This document shows positions 8,838 through 18,277 of a DNA stretch of 64,000 nucleotides, piece after piece. The position numbers were made by a program, and so were the translations under genes. Location: positions 62,001 through 126,000 of the forward strand of contig NZ_MRCQ01000003.1 of assembly GCF_002304005.1 (NCBI RefSeq), written 5' to 3'. The notes beneath the pieces are model-generated. The model was not told the origin of the DNA, did no database searches, and saw nothing but the letters and a program-made list of their open reading frames with translations. The stretch's first letter is position 1; the number at the start of each line of letters is the position of its first letter. This DNA is from Flavobacterium sp. ACN6. Its GTDB lineage: Bacteria > Bacteroidota > Bacteroidia > Flavobacteriales > Flavobacteriaceae.

Positions 8838-9353
8838 ATGTTTCACAAAAATATTAAACTTATTTTGGCCGGACTTCTTGTTGTAGCTGGCGTTTACGAA
8901 ATTATCGATCATGAAGTAGGAACTGGGATCTTTCTTATAATACTAACTGCAATTCCAATTTTTCTTTACTTTAAAAACGAATTTATCCTTTTAGCTTTCC
9001 TAAAATTAAGAAAACAAGATTTTGAAGGCGCTAAAAAATGGCTGTCATATATTAAAAATCCAGAAGGAGCATTAGTAAGAAAACAACAAGGTTACTTAAA
9101 CTATTTACAAGGAATCATGTTATCTCAGACAAATATCAACCAAGCAGAGAAACATTTTAAGAAAGCTATCGAACTTGGACTATCTATGGATATGGATTTA
9201 GCTGTAGCTAAATTGAACCTTGCAGGAGTGGCAATGTCACGCAGAAGAAAACTGGAAGCGACTAATTTATTAAACGAAGCTAAAAAATTAGACAAACAAG
9301 GTATGCTGAAAGAGCAAATCACGATGATGAAAGAACAAATGAAGAAAATCTAA
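8838..9353 (+). CDS. membrane-anchored TPR-like protein
   Basis: The 171-residue protein has two hydrophobic segments at about residues 6-22 and 29-46. A cytoplasmic helical part follows, with a tetratricopeptide-like pair of helices (AEKHFKKAIELGLSMDMDLA, then AVAKLNLAGVAMSRRRKLEATNLL) at about 103-150. TPR repeats serve protein-protein contacts; no partner is evident. The gene is transcribed divergently from rpmH. A -7 like TATCTTTG at 8808 lies upstream without a good TTG. It ends at a clear terminator. I recognise the architecture, not a named family. Confidence 0.8.
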   Translation: MFHKNIKLILAGLLVVAGVYEIIDHEVGTGIFLIILTAIPIFLYFKNEFILLAFLKLRKQDFEGAKKWLSYIKNPEGALVRKQQGYLNYLQGIMLSQTNINQAEKHFKKAIELGLSMDMDLAVAKLNLAGVAMSRRRKLEATNLLNEAKKLDKQGMLKEQITMMKEQMKKI

Positions 9354-9375
9354 ATTTCTTTAAATCACAATATTT

Positions 9376-9418
9376 AAAATCCCAAATTCCAATTAATGGT
9401 TTTTGGGATTTTTTTTAT
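9376..9418 (+). terminator. terminator after the TPR protein gene
   Basis: AAAATCCCAAA pairs with TTTGGGATTTT across a loop of about 15 nt and is followed by T residues. Confidence 0.75.
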
Positions 9419-9420
9419 TT

Positions 9421-9610
9421 TAGATTTCTGAGTTTAGATTTTAGATTTTTCTTCTATTGAAAAGAATACCGTTTAGCTTGTCAATTTCGACCGAAGAGAA
9501 ATCACAGGCGTAACTCTACAAAGATTGGCGATTTTGATTGGGGAGTTTCTTGCGGAGATCCCTCGTTCCCCGGGATGACAAGATTGCGAGTAATAACTTT
9601 GCGCGTAAAT
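9421..9610. repeat. dispersed intergenic repeat (TTTCGACCGAAG ... GGGATGACA type)
   Basis: The 320-bp gap between the TPR and hydrolase genes holds a short TTTAGATTT-rich stretch (9421-9450). A stretch containing TTTCGACCGAAG, GAGAAATC, GGAGATCCCTCG and GGGATGACAAG follows at 9481-9590. The latter is typical of repeats scattered through Bacteroidota genomes, and a diverged piece (GACTGCACTCAGCATGACA) recurs at 45.65 kb. A 60-codon open frame runs through it on the minus strand but shows no protein-like features. Confidence 0.55.
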
Positions 9611-9639
9611 CTTTGTCAAAGTTTTAAACTTTGACAAAG
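9611..9639. repeat. 29-bp near-perfect palindrome
   Basis: Arms CTTTGTCAAAGTTT and AAACTTTGACAAAG surround a single T. A 28-bp version with the same arms and no central base occurs at 48384-48411. No T run follows, so it is not an ordinary terminator. Confidence 0.85.
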
Positions 9640-9673
9640 ATATCGAACCGGCCAAAAAATTGGAATTTTCGAA

Positions 9674-10333
9674 TTAATCTTCCAATATAATAGATGGCAA
9701 ATTCTCATTCAGCCATTTGTATTTATTAAGAATCATAATATGAGTACCTCCTTTTACGATAATACACTTATTAATATATTTTATTGGGAAAACATCGTCT
9801 TTATCGCCGTGAATATGTATTACGTTTTCATCGATTTGATTTCTATCCCAACGAATTACGCTTTCTACAGCCCATTGCAGATAGCCTAAATCACGTACCG
9901 CTAAAAACTTTTCATAGAGCTTAATTCTTTTATTTACTTTTTCTCCAAAAGAAAATTTGGCTAATTTTTCTACATTCAGAATTAACTGCATCGGAATTAA
10001 CTTGTATGCTTTTGTGCTCTTGCCTATTTTCATTCTTCTCGGAAATTCAACATTACTTCTAACACTGGATACAATGATAACTTTTCGGGCATTTATATGC
10101 TTTGCAATTTCCTGAACCAGAATCCCGCCAAAGGAAACTCCAATTAAAACAGGATTTTCATGCTTTATATTTTTACTTATTCGCAGTGCATAATCTGACA
10201 ATGATTCTTTAGGCTTTGGGATTTCCCATTCTAAGAGGCACATTTCAAAAATTGTTCCATCCAGTTTTATTCTTTCAAAAATAGATGAACTTGCCGCCAG
10301 ACCCGGCATAAAATAAACAGGAATCTTACTCAT
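9674..10333 (-). CDS. alpha/beta hydrolase family protein
   Basis: The 219-residue protein has a compact alpha/beta-hydrolase fold. The nucleophile elbow GVSFGG places the serine at residue 67. An acidic residue in HGDKDD (about 177-180) and His198 in GGTHIM complete a plausible triad. The N-terminal VYFMPGLAASS matches the oxyanion-hole HG/PG motif region. There is no signal peptide, so it is cytoplasmic. It is a single gene, and the substrate cannot be predicted. The short lid suggests an esterase-like enzyme. Confidence 0.82.
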   Translation of the reverse strand: MSKIPVYFMPGLAASSSIFERIKLDGTIFEMCLLEWEIPKPKESLSDYALRISKNIKHENPVLIGVSFGGILVQEIAKHINARKVIIVSSVRSNVEFPRRMKIGKSTKAYKLIPMQLILNVEKLAKFSFGEKVNKRIKLYEKFLAVRDLGYLQWAVESVIRWDRNQIDENVIHIHGDKDDVFPIKYINKCIIVKGGTHIMILNKYKWLNENLPSIILED

Positions 10334-10624
10334 ATTATTAAAATGAAATTTATCATTACGAGATTTATTAAAAAAAATAAAGTTACTTTTTTTACTATCA
10401 TCTTAATCAAATTTCGCTCCATATTATTAGTAGAAACTAAAAAAAAGATTTAAAACCAATTGCTTAATCTTTAGCTGTTCAAAAAATAATTTAATATTGA
10501 AAATCAAATGATTACCTTTGTATTTGAAATGTTTTTTGATTTTAAAATCTTATAAAGAATTTTCTTTCAATACTATTTCACATCCCAAATTCAATTTATA
10601 AACATAACCTAAAAGAAAATTACT

Positions 10625-10927
10625 ATGGAAACTTTTGTAACTATGGAAATAAAAGACAACACTTTTGCACGCCAATTTGAAACTGTCGTACCTGAAGGAA
10701 TGCTGGCAGTTGAATATTCATTTCAAGAAAAAAAAATCTTCTTAACCAAAATCAACACTCCAGATTCTTATCAAAATGACGAAGCTATCAATGCTTTGCT
10801 TAAGAATATTTTAGAGTTAAGCTCTGAAAAAAATTACAGGGTTGTTCCAATTCACCCAAAGATTGTTTCATTTTTCAAAAAAAATCCTAGATACAAAGAA
10901 TTGCTTCCTCCCGGAATCAGGATCTAG
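10625..10927 (+). CDS. YjdJ-like GNAT-family protein with degenerate acetyl-CoA motif
   Basis: The 100-residue protein resembles the small GNAT-like family of E. coli YjdJ. The C-terminal YRVVPIHPKIVSFFKKNP corresponds to the family's conserved VVPLCPFVKxYxKKHP block. In that family the block is preceded by an RGQGIG acetyl-CoA pyrophosphate loop. Here the corresponding stretch reads DSYQNDEAINALLK, without the glycines. Acetyl-CoA binding may therefore be lost or altered. The stop codon overlaps the 3' end of the convergent DASS transporter gene by 4 bp. Upstream, the 291-bp gap holds nothing beyond an AT-rich stretch and a TACCTTTG -7-like site at 10513. Confidence 0.7.
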   Translation: METFVTMEIKDNTFARQFETVVPEGMLAVEYSFQEKKIFLTKINTPDSYQNDEAINALLKNILELSSEKNYRVVPIHPKIVSFFKKNPRYKELLPPGIRI

Positions 10928-12354
10928 AAATCCCCAATAATTCGGAGCCACAATCCTCCAATTACCATATAAATAAAGAGCATAACTAGACCAGTTACAA
11001 GTCCTTTGACCCACCAGCTCTTTAAATCAACGTAGCCGCTCCCAAAAAACACGGGTGCCGGACCGTGACCATAATGCGTTAAAGTTCCGTAGATTGAGCC
11101 TATAAAACCGAGCATAAAAGCTAAAAGTAAACCCGGAATTCCAAGTGAAACTCCAACACCAAGTAAAGCAGCATACATCGCGGCGACGTGTGCTGTTGCG
11201 CTTGCAAAAAGATAATGGCTGAAAAAGTATACCAAAATAATAATCGGAAAAGCCATCTGCCAGCTTAATCCGCCTATTTCTGTTTTTACAAGATCACTAA
11301 ACCATGCAATGAAACCTAATTCATTAAGCGAGCTAGCCATCATTACTAAAACAGAAAACCAAACTATAGTATCCCAAGCTCCTTTTTCGGCTTTAACATC
11401 ATCCCAAGTTAAAACTGAGGTTAGAAGTAAAATCACTAGACCGATAAATGCTGTTGTTGTAGCATCAATAGAAAAAAGATCTCCCGTCATCCAAAGAAAA
11501 AGCAGGATAAAAAATGTCAGCAACATCATCCATTCGTTCCGAGTTATTGCTCCCATTTCTTTTAATTTCTGAGAAGCAATCTGCGGCGCATCGGTTGTTT
11601 TTTTCAATTCAGGAGGATAAATTTTATACAATAGAAACGGAATCACAAAAAAAGCGCACAACCCCGGAACAATCGCCGCAGCCGCCCAAGACATCCAAGT
11701 GATTTTGATACCTAAGTTAAGTGCAAATTTCTGACACATCGGATTACTCGCCGTTCCTGTTAAAAACATAGAGGACGCAATCAAATTCATATTATAACTA
11801 TTTAAGGTTAAATATGCACCCAACTTTCTGTGTGTATCTGGCTGATCTGGCATGGAACCAAAACTCATCGACATGGATTTCATTATCGGGTAGATAATTC
11901 CTCCTCCTCTTGCTGTATTACTTGGAACCGCAGGCGCTAAAACCAAATCGGCCAAACCTAAACCGTACGCTAATCCTAAAGAACTTTTTCCGAATATTTT
12001 AATAAACAAAAAAGCAATTCTATTTCCCAAACCCGTTTTAATAAAACCTCTCGCTATAAAAAACGAAATTCCGATAAGCCAAATTACTTTATCTCCAAAT
12101 CCTTTTAAAGCAAGAGTAATTGATTTACCAGGATCTCCGGGCGCTAAAACCTGAGACATTGCCGTTAATGCAATCGCAATCATACACATCGTTCCCATTG
12201 GTGCCGCTTTCAAGATAATTCCTAAAATTGTAGCTGCAAAAATGGCAAACAAATGCCATGCTTCTATTACAACACCATTTGGCGCAGGAATGAACCAAAT
12301 TGCAATTAAAACTGCCAGAGTAATTAAAGTCTGTGGGATTTTTACTTCTTTCAT
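10924..12354 (-). CDS. DASS-family sodium-coupled anion symporter (copy A)
   Basis: The 476-residue polytopic membrane protein is of the divalent anion:Na+ symporter family, close to the 2-oxoglutarate/malate (SodiT/DiT1-like) branch. Both hairpin signatures are present: SNT at residues 145-147 and SNP at about 203-205. The conserved C-terminal SATAHVAAMYA and GTLTHYGHGPAPV segments are also present. It would import a di- or tricarboxylate with Na+. It lies 19 bp downstream of a phosphate-selective-type porin gene in the same direction. The porin/DASS pair is repeated immediately upstream (copy B). Substrate is uncertain. Confidence 0.9.
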   Translation of the reverse strand: MKEVKIPQTLITLAVLIAIWFIPAPNGVVIEAWHLFAIFAATILGIILKAAPMGTMCMIAIALTAMSQVLAPGDPGKSITLALKGFGDKVIWLIGISFFIARGFIKTGLGNRIAFLFIKIFGKSSLGLAYGLGLADLVLAPAVPSNTARGGGIIYPIMKSMSMSFGSMPDQPDTHRKLGAYLTLNSYNMNLIASSMFLTGTASNPMCQKFALNLGIKITWMSWAAAAIVPGLCAFFVIPFLLYKIYPPELKKTTDAPQIASQKLKEMGAITRNEWMMLLTFFILLFLWMTGDLFSIDATTTAFIGLVILLLTSVLTWDDVKAEKGAWDTIVWFSVLVMMASSLNELGFIAWFSDLVKTEIGGLSWQMAFPIIILVYFFSHYLFASATAHVAAMYAALLGVGVSLGIPGLLLAFMLGFIGSIYGTLTHYGHGPAPVFFGSGYVDLKSWWVKGLVTGLVMLFIYMVIGGLWLRIIGDF

Positions 12355-12373
12355 AAAATAAAATTTAAGTGAA

Positions 12374-13567
12374 TTAAAGTCGGAGCTGTAATTGAATTAA
12401 GAACAAATCATCATTGTAGGTTGATGTGTCTGGAATATTTCTATCCAATCGATCAATTTCAAATCCCAATTCGATTCGTCCGGTGTAAGCTTTTCCAAAT
12501 TCTAAACTTATCATCGGCGTATAAGTCTGTCTCACATTCGAATTGATTTTATAACTTGGATCGAAAGTTTCGTAACGACAAGACAATTCTAGCGCTGTCA
12601 ATTTTTTATAGTTGACGACATATCTTAGATTTGGAAGAAAATAAACGCCCCGCATTTGATAATCGGCAACATTAGCTGTTCTGCTGTCAACAGGCAAAGA
12701 AAAATATAAGTTGTGATTTGTTCCTTGTTTGTATTCTATTTGAAAATCAAAACTAAATCTGTCAGTAAGTTTAAATTCACTGGTTATATCAAGTCCAACC
12801 GCAAAAACGTCTTCTTTAAATACTTTTCCGAAACCCCCATTTAAACCAAGGTTTATTTTATATTCTTTAGACAAACCAAAAACCCACCTTGTCGAATATT
12901 GTTTTCCGTTGTCTTTGTCCATTTCGACATTTTTTCCATTTCCATTTAAAACAGAAACCGCATAATTTACAGGAATTTTTCCAACATCAAAAGCTCCGGT
13001 TGCCGATGCTCCAATTTGAAAACTGGTCCAGCCGTTTTTTCCAAATTCATAATATTGATTGGAGAAATCGAATGATTTAATAATATCAACAGGAACAAGT
13101 TCTTCAAGACCAAATGCTGGCCGAAACTGACCGCCCGTTAAAGCAATGTATTTACTAAAAGTATATTTTCCGTAGGCATTTTCAAGAACTTTACCTTTGG
13201 CATCCGACTTAAAATCGGCTAAATTGACCAGAATCACCACTTCTGTAGCTTCGCTTAGTTTGGTATTTAAGCCAACACGCATTCTTTTGATATCGAATGA
13301 ACTCTGAGTTACATCGCCTGTAGAATGATGAACACCTAAAACATCGACGTTATCTCCAAAGCTTTCTAAATACCTTGCCTGCAAAAGACCTTTAAGCTGA
13401 TATTGCGGATACTTTATTTCGCTTTCTGTTTTTTCTGTTTTCCCACTTTCGTTTACATCGTTTTGGGCTTGTAAAAAAAGCGGTGTCAGACAAAAGAAAA
13501 AAACAATTGGAACTAGTAGAATTTTACTCATAGATTTCAAATAGATAAAATATTTGTTTTTATGCAA
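12374..13567 (-). CDS. OprO/OprP-type porin (copy A)
   Basis: The 397-residue outer-membrane protein has a long N-terminal signal region (first Met at 13567; an internal Met at residue 13, MSKILLVPIVFFF, is the more usual start). The mature part is rich in alternating aromatic beta strands. Segments such as FDIKRMRVGLNTKL, VILVNLADFKSDAKGKVLENA and GQFRPAFGLEELVP match the phosphate-selective porin O/P family. It probably passes the anion that the co-transcribed DASS protein takes across the inner membrane. A second porin/DASS pair follows upstream. Confidence 0.87.
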   Translation of the reverse strand: MHKNKYFIYLKSMSKILLVPIVFFFCLTPLFLQAQNDVNESGKTEKTESEIKYPQYQLKGLLQARYLESFGDNVDVLGVHHSTGDVTQSSFDIKRMRVGLNTKLSEATEVVILVNLADFKSDAKGKVLENAYGKYTFSKYIALTGGQFRPAFGLEELVPVDIIKSFDFSNQYYEFGKNGWTSFQIGASATGAFDVGKIPVNYAVSVLNGNGKNVEMDKDNGKQYSTRWVFGLSKEYKINLGLNGGFGKVFKEDVFAVGLDITSEFKLTDRFSFDFQIEYKQGTNHNLYFSLPVDSRTANVADYQMRGVYFLPNLRYVVNYKKLTALELSCRYETFDPSYKINSNVRQTYTPMISLEFGKAYTGRIELGFEIDRLDRNIPDTSTYNDDLFLIQLQLRL

Positions 13568-13714
13568 CTGAATTCAGAATCATCATACTTTTTGAAAATC
13601 AAAAAGTTAACTTCTATAGTAAATACGAAATGGGAGTACTAAAATAACAAAAAAAGATAAGTATTGTAAAAAAAATTGCATTAAAATAATGTTATAATAT
13701 ACATATAAAAACAA

Positions 13715-13751
13715 AAAAGGCATAAGTAATTCTTATGCCTTTTAAAAATAT
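13715..13751 (-). terminator. terminator of porin/DASS operon B
   Basis: AAGGCATAAG pairs with CTTATGCCTT, with A residues on the left giving a U run on the minus strand. It lies 12 bp past the copy B DASS stop. Confidence 0.85.
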
Positions 13752-13762
13752 GTTATTCTTTT

Positions 13763-15196
13763 TTAGTTAATGTATCCTATTACATTTAGCCATAAACCTC
13801 CAATAACCAGATAAATCAATAACATTGCAAGCCCTGTAATAAGTCCTTTTGTCCACCAATTTTTTAAATCTACATAACCACTTCCAAAATAAACCGGTGC
13901 CGGTCCGTGGCCGTAATGAGTTAATGTTCCATATAATGAACCCACAAATCCTAACATAAATGCCAAAAACAATCCTGGAACTCCCAGCGAAACTCCAACT
14001 GCCAGTAATGCGGCATACATTGCAGCAACGTGAGCTGTTGCACTTGCAAAAATATAGTGACTAAAGAAGTAGACTGCAATAATAATTATGAAAGCTAACT
14101 GCCAGCTCAAACCTAACATATGACTTTTTACAATTTCACTAAACCAGCCAATAAATCCTAATTTATCTAAAGAACTTGCCATCATCACTAAAACTGCAAA
14201 CCACACAATTGTATCCCATGCTCCTTTTTCTCCTTTTACATCTTCCCAAGTTAAAACAGAAGTAAGCAGTAAAACTACCAATCCTATAAATGCAGTGGTA
14301 GTTGCATCTATCGAAAAAAGATCTCCAGTCATCCAAAGAAATAATAAAATAACGAACGTTAAAAGCATCAGCCATTCGTTTTTTGAGATTGCCCCCATCT
14401 CTTTTAATTTTTGAGATGCTAATTTTGGAGCGTCACCTGTTTTTTTTAATCCAGGAGGGTAAATTTTGTATAATAAAAAAGGAATTACAAAAAATGCTGT
14501 CAAACCAGGAATTAATGCCGCAATCGCCCAAGAAGTCCAAGAAATATGTATACCTAAATTTTCAGCAAATTTTTGACACATCGGATTACTTGCCGTTCCT
14601 GTTAAAAACATAGACGAGGCAATTAAATTTACGTTATAACTGCTTAACGTTAAAAAGGCTCCTAACTTTCTGCGTGTTTCTGGTTTATCAGGATCTGAAT
14701 CGAAATTCATTGCCATTGCTTTCATAATAGGATAAATTATTCCTCCTCCGCGTGCCGTATTACTTGGCACAACTGGCGCCAAAACTAAATCTGCCAACCC
14801 TAAACCATAAGCTAACCCAAGCGAACTTTTTCCAAATATTTTAATAAATAAAAAAGCGATTCTGTTGCCTAAACCTGTTTTTATAAATCCGCGAGCTATA
14901 AAAAATGAAATTCCTATAAGCCAAATCACCTTGTTACCAAAACCTCCTAAAGCGAGAGTAATAGAATCCCCGGCACTTTCTGGTGCCAAAACTCGAGTAA
15001 AAGCAGTAAGAGCAACAGCAATCATGCACATACTCCCCATTGGTGCGGCTTTTAAAATAATTCCGATAATTGTTGAGATAAAAATTGCAAATAAATGCCA
15101 GGCTTCAGGTGTAAGTCCTTTTGGAATAGGAACAAACCAAATCATCAAACCTATTACAAGTGTAATAAGTGATTTTTTTATATCTATTTCTTTCAT
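13763..15196 (-). CDS. DASS-family sodium-coupled anion symporter (copy B)
   Basis: The 477-residue protein is collinear with copy A. Long stretches are the same, for example around FIARGFIKTGLGNRIAF and the SNTARGGGIIYPIMK region. Both SNT/SNP hairpin motifs and the GTLTHYGHGPAPVYFGSG tail are kept. Differences are conservative and spread along the length, which indicates an old tandem duplication with both copies still under selection. It is downstream of porin B with a 24-bp gap. Both copies may serve related anions or different conditions. Confidence 0.9.
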   Translation of the reverse strand: MKEIDIKKSLITLVIGLMIWFVPIPKGLTPEAWHLFAIFISTIIGIILKAAPMGSMCMIAVALTAFTRVLAPESAGDSITLALGGFGNKVIWLIGISFFIARGFIKTGLGNRIAFLFIKIFGKSSLGLAYGLGLADLVLAPVVPSNTARGGGIIYPIMKAMAMNFDSDPDKPETRRKLGAFLTLSSYNVNLIASSMFLTGTASNPMCQKFAENLGIHISWTSWAIAALIPGLTAFFVIPFLLYKIYPPGLKKTGDAPKLASQKLKEMGAISKNEWLMLLTFVILLFLWMTGDLFSIDATTTAFIGLVVLLLTSVLTWEDVKGEKGAWDTIVWFAVLVMMASSLDKLGFIGWFSEIVKSHMLGLSWQLAFIIIIAVYFFSHYIFASATAHVAAMYAALLAVGVSLGVPGLFLAFMLGFVGSLYGTLTHYGHGPAPVYFGSGYVDLKNWWTKGLITGLAMLLIYLVIGGLWLNVIGYIN

Positions 15197-15220
15197 GATA
15201 TTTAAAATAATTTAATATGT

Positions 15221-16375
15221 TTAGAAAAATCTTCCTTGAAATTGTATGATAAATAAATTGTTATCGTATGCTGTAGTATTTGAAATGTTACGCTTATAAT
15301 TATCAAACTGCATTCCCGCTTCGATACGCCCAGTATAGCCTTTTCCAAACTCTAGACCCACCATAGGTGTATAGGTCTGTTTTGCGTTTGAATCAATTTT
15401 AAAACTCCTATCAAAATATTCATATCTGCAGGAGAATTCTATTGCAGTAAGTTTTTGGTATTTTATTTCATATCTTAAATTTGGCAGAAAGTAAGCGCCT
15501 CTCATTTGATATTTGTTAAGGTTCGAAGTTCTCGAATCTGCAGCTAAAGAATAATACAAGTAATGATTAATTCCTTGTTTTGCCTCAATCTGCGTTTGAA
15601 GTATTAATTTATCTGTCAATTTAAAGTCGGCCGTAAGATCTAGTCCCACTGCATATACTTTATTATTATAAACTTCACCAATACCGCCATTGATTCCGAA
15701 ATTGACAGCATGTTTTTTGTCCAATTCAAAACCTAAGCGTGAAGAATATAGTTTACCATTATCTTTATCAGATACCTGGTCTTTTCCATTTCCATTTACC
15801 GCACTAACTGCATATGTAACTGGTAGTTTTCCTAAATCAAACTTTCCGAACATTGAAGCTCCAATCTGAAAGCTTGTCCAGCCGTTATTTCCAAATTCTG
15901 TATACTGATTAGAATAATCGAATGATTTAAGAATATCAGCAGGATTCAATTCTTCGATTCCAAAAGCGGGTCTAAACTGACCAATCAAAAATCCAACGTT
16001 TTTATTAAAAGTATATCTCGCAAAAGCATTTTCAAGAACTTTCCCTTTTGGATCAGATTTGAAATCAGCTAAATTTGCCAAAACCACAACATCAAACCGT
16101 TCTCCCAATTTGGTTGTTACTCCCAAACGCATTCTTTTAATGTCAAATGTATTTTCGACTGCCTTACCATCAGAATGCTGCAAGCCTGTTGTCGCATCAA
16201 TCCCGTTGGTAAAACCACTTAAATAACGTGCCTGAAAAAGTCCTTGAAATTTGAACTGCGGGTATTTTACTTCTGTCTGCGAATTGGACTCTGCAGTTTG
16301 TCCATTTGCTAAAAAAGGAAGTATTAAAAGTAGAAGAAAGGTTTTAAAACCGAAAAAATTATTTATCTGATTCAT
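15221..16375 (-). CDS. OprO/OprP-type porin (copy B)
   Basis: The 384-residue outer-membrane porin has a signal peptide (about residues 1-25, ending ANGQ). It is collinear with copy A: FDIKRMRLGVTTKL, VVLANLADFKSDPKGKVLENA and GQFRPAFGIEELNPADI line up without large gaps. It belongs to the phosphate-selective porin O/P family. It starts the second porin/DASS operon. Together the two operons form a head-to-tail tandem duplication of a two-gene transport module. Confidence 0.87.
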   Translation of the reverse strand: MNQINNFFGFKTFLLLLILPFLANGQTAESNSQTEVKYPQFKFQGLFQARYLSGFTNGIDATTGLQHSDGKAVENTFDIKRMRLGVTTKLGERFDVVVLANLADFKSDPKGKVLENAFARYTFNKNVGFLIGQFRPAFGIEELNPADILKSFDYSNQYTEFGNNGWTSFQIGASMFGKFDLGKLPVTYAVSAVNGNGKDQVSDKDNGKLYSSRLGFELDKKHAVNFGINGGIGEVYNNKVYAVGLDLTADFKLTDKLILQTQIEAKQGINHYLYYSLAADSRTSNLNKYQMRGAYFLPNLRYEIKYQKLTAIEFSCRYEYFDRSFKIDSNAKQTYTPMVGLEFGKGYTGRIEAGMQFDNYKRNISNTTAYDNNLFIIQFQGRFF

Positions 16376-16524
16376 AACTAAAAAAATTAAATTTTTGATT
16401 GAATAAACATTTTTTAAAATAAGTTTATTCTTACAGTAAATTTAATTTTATACATTAGGTAAAAACCTGATCTAAGTCATATTTTAAACTATTACAAACC
16501 TTAAACTTTTTTAATATTAAAGCA

Positions 16525-16559
16525 CAAAAAAAGCATAAGAATTAACTTATGCTTTTTTG
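16525..16559 (-). terminator. terminator after the ABC-F gene
   Basis: On the minus strand AAAAAAGCATAAG pairs with CTTATGCTTTTTT across TTAA. It lies 19 bp after the ABC-F stop. Confidence 0.85.
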
Positions 16560-16577
16560 AATTTATATTGTTTTAAC

Positions 16578-18212
16578 TTATTTTTCGATCTCTCTCATCG
16601 AATCCATTTTTTTATGAGCAAGGAAACCTGCAACATCTTCAAAATGTTCTTTTACTCTTTTGTTTCCAAATTCAAAAACTTTAGTTGCCAATCCGTCTAG
16701 GAAATCACGGTCGTGAGAAACCAGAATTAAAGTTCCGTCAAAATCGCGAAGTGCATCTTTAATAATATCTTTAGTCTTCATATCCAAGTGATTTGAAGGC
16801 TCATCCAGAATTAATAAGTTAACTGGCTCCAACAATAATTTGATCATTGCTAAACGTGTTTTTTCTCCTCCAGAAAGTACTTTTACTTTTTTGGTAATAT
16901 CATCACCTTGGAACATGAAAGCTCCTAAAATATTTTTAATCTGTGTTCTAATATCTCCAACAGCAATATTGTCAATAGTTTCAAAAATGGTAGCATTTTC
17001 ATCTAATAAAGCTGCTTGATTTTGTGCAAAATAACCAATTTGAGAATTATGTCCAATTTCAACGCTTCCTTCATCAATACCAATTTCTTTCATGATCGCT
17101 TTGATCATGGTCGACTTTCCTTCTCCATTTTTTCCAACAAATGCAACTTTTTGTCCTCTTTCGATGACAATATTAGCATCTTTAAAAACGACATGATCAC
17201 CGTAAGATTTAGACAAATCTTTTACCACAACAGGATATTGTCCAGAACGCGCTGCCGGCGGGAATTTTAATTTTAATGCTGATGTATCTACTTCATCAAC
17301 CTGAACAATAACCAGTTTTTCTAACATTTTAACACGAGACTGAACAGCATCTGTTTTAGAAAAAGTTCCTTTAAAACGATCAATAAAAGCTCTGTTATCT
17401 GCAATCATTTTTTGCTGCTCGTCGTAAGCTTTCTGCTGGTGGATACGACGGTCTTTTCTCAATTCTAAATAATGAGTATATTTTGCTTTGTAATCGTAGA
17501 TTCTTCCCATTGTAACCTCGATAGTACGATTTGTAATATTATCTACAAACGCTCTATCGTGTGAGATTACCACAACGGCTTTAGCTTGGTTCAACAAGAA
17601 ATCTTCTAACCATTGAATACTTTCGATATCCATGTGGTTAGTAGGCTCATCCAGCAAAATTAAATCTGGTTTTCTCAATAAGATTTTAGCAAGCTCGATA
17701 CGCATTCTCCATCCTCCCGAAAATTCAGAAGTCTGACGTGAGAAATCTTCACGTTCGAAACCTAAACCCACTAAGATCTTCTCTACTTCTGCTTCGTAGT
17801 TTACTTCTTCAATTGCATAAAATTTTTCGCTTAAGTCAGAAACCCTTTCGATCAATTTCATGTATTCGTCACTTTCATAATCCGTACGAACTGTTAACTG
17901 CTCATTTATTTCGTCAATGTCCGATTTCATTTTAAAAATCTCACTGAATGCTTTTGACGCTTCTTCCATAACAGTAGAACCGTCTTGTGTAAGCAAATGC
18001 TGTGGCAGATAAGCGACTACAGCTTCTTTCGGAGCAGAAATACTTCCGGTAGAAGGTTTACTTACACCAGCAATTATTTTTAAAAGTGTAGATTTTCCTG
18101 CACCATTCTTACCCATAAGGGCAATTTTATCGTTTTCATTTATAGCAAAAGAAACATCGCTAAAAAGTGTAGTTCCACCAAACTGAACCGAAATATCGTT
18201 AACTGTAATCAT
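16578..18212 (-). CDS. ABC-F family ATPase (YbiT/YkpA-like)
   Basis: The 544-residue protein has two fused ABC ATPase domains and no membrane segments, the hallmark of ABC-F translation factors. The first Walker A is GKNGAGKST (about 34-42) with signature FSGGWRMR and Walker B LILLDEPTNHMD. The second half has GKNGEGKST, LSGGEKTR and LLILDEPSNHLD. The linker between the halves (about 240-300) carries the basic P-site tRNA-interaction motif region. ABC-F proteins bind the ribosomal E site and relieve stalling; some protect against antibiotics. Length and ending fit the YbiT/YkpA housekeeping group better than a resistance protein. Confidence 0.92.
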   Translation of the reverse strand: MITVNDISVQFGGTTLFSDVSFAINENDKIALMGKNGAGKSTLLKIIAGVSKPSTGSISAPKEAVVAYLPQHLLTQDGSTVMEEASKAFSEIFKMKSDIDEINEQLTVRTDYESDEYMKLIERVSDLSEKFYAIEEVNYEAEVEKILVGLGFEREDFSRQTSEFSGGWRMRIELAKILLRKPDLILLDEPTNHMDIESIQWLEDFLLNQAKAVVVISHDRAFVDNITNRTIEVTMGRIYDYKAKYTHYLELRKDRRIHQQKAYDEQQKMIADNRAFIDRFKGTFSKTDAVQSRVKMLEKLVIVQVDEVDTSALKLKFPPAARSGQYPVVVKDLSKSYGDHVVFKDANIVIERGQKVAFVGKNGEGKSTMIKAIMKEIGIDEGSVEIGHNSQIGYFAQNQAALLDENATIFETIDNIAVGDIRTQIKNILGAFMFQGDDITKKVKVLSGGEKTRLAMIKLLLEPVNLLILDEPSNHLDMKTKDIIKDALRDFDGTLILVSHDRDFLDGLATKVFEFGNKRVKEHFEDVAGFLAHKKMDSMREIEK

Positions 18213-18277
18213 TTAGATTTTTAGATTTTAGACTGCTTAGAGTATTAGATTTCTTAGCAAGCGCTTTTTTGAAGGTG

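Noticed and set aside
9473..9655. 60-codon minus-strand reading frame as a gene
   Set aside because: It runs through a dispersed intergenic repeat, has no family resemblance and no initiation context.
16578..18212. ABC-F protein as an antibiotic-resistance factor
   Set aside because: The length and C-terminus fit the housekeeping YbiT/YkpA-like group, and no mobile or resistance context is present.
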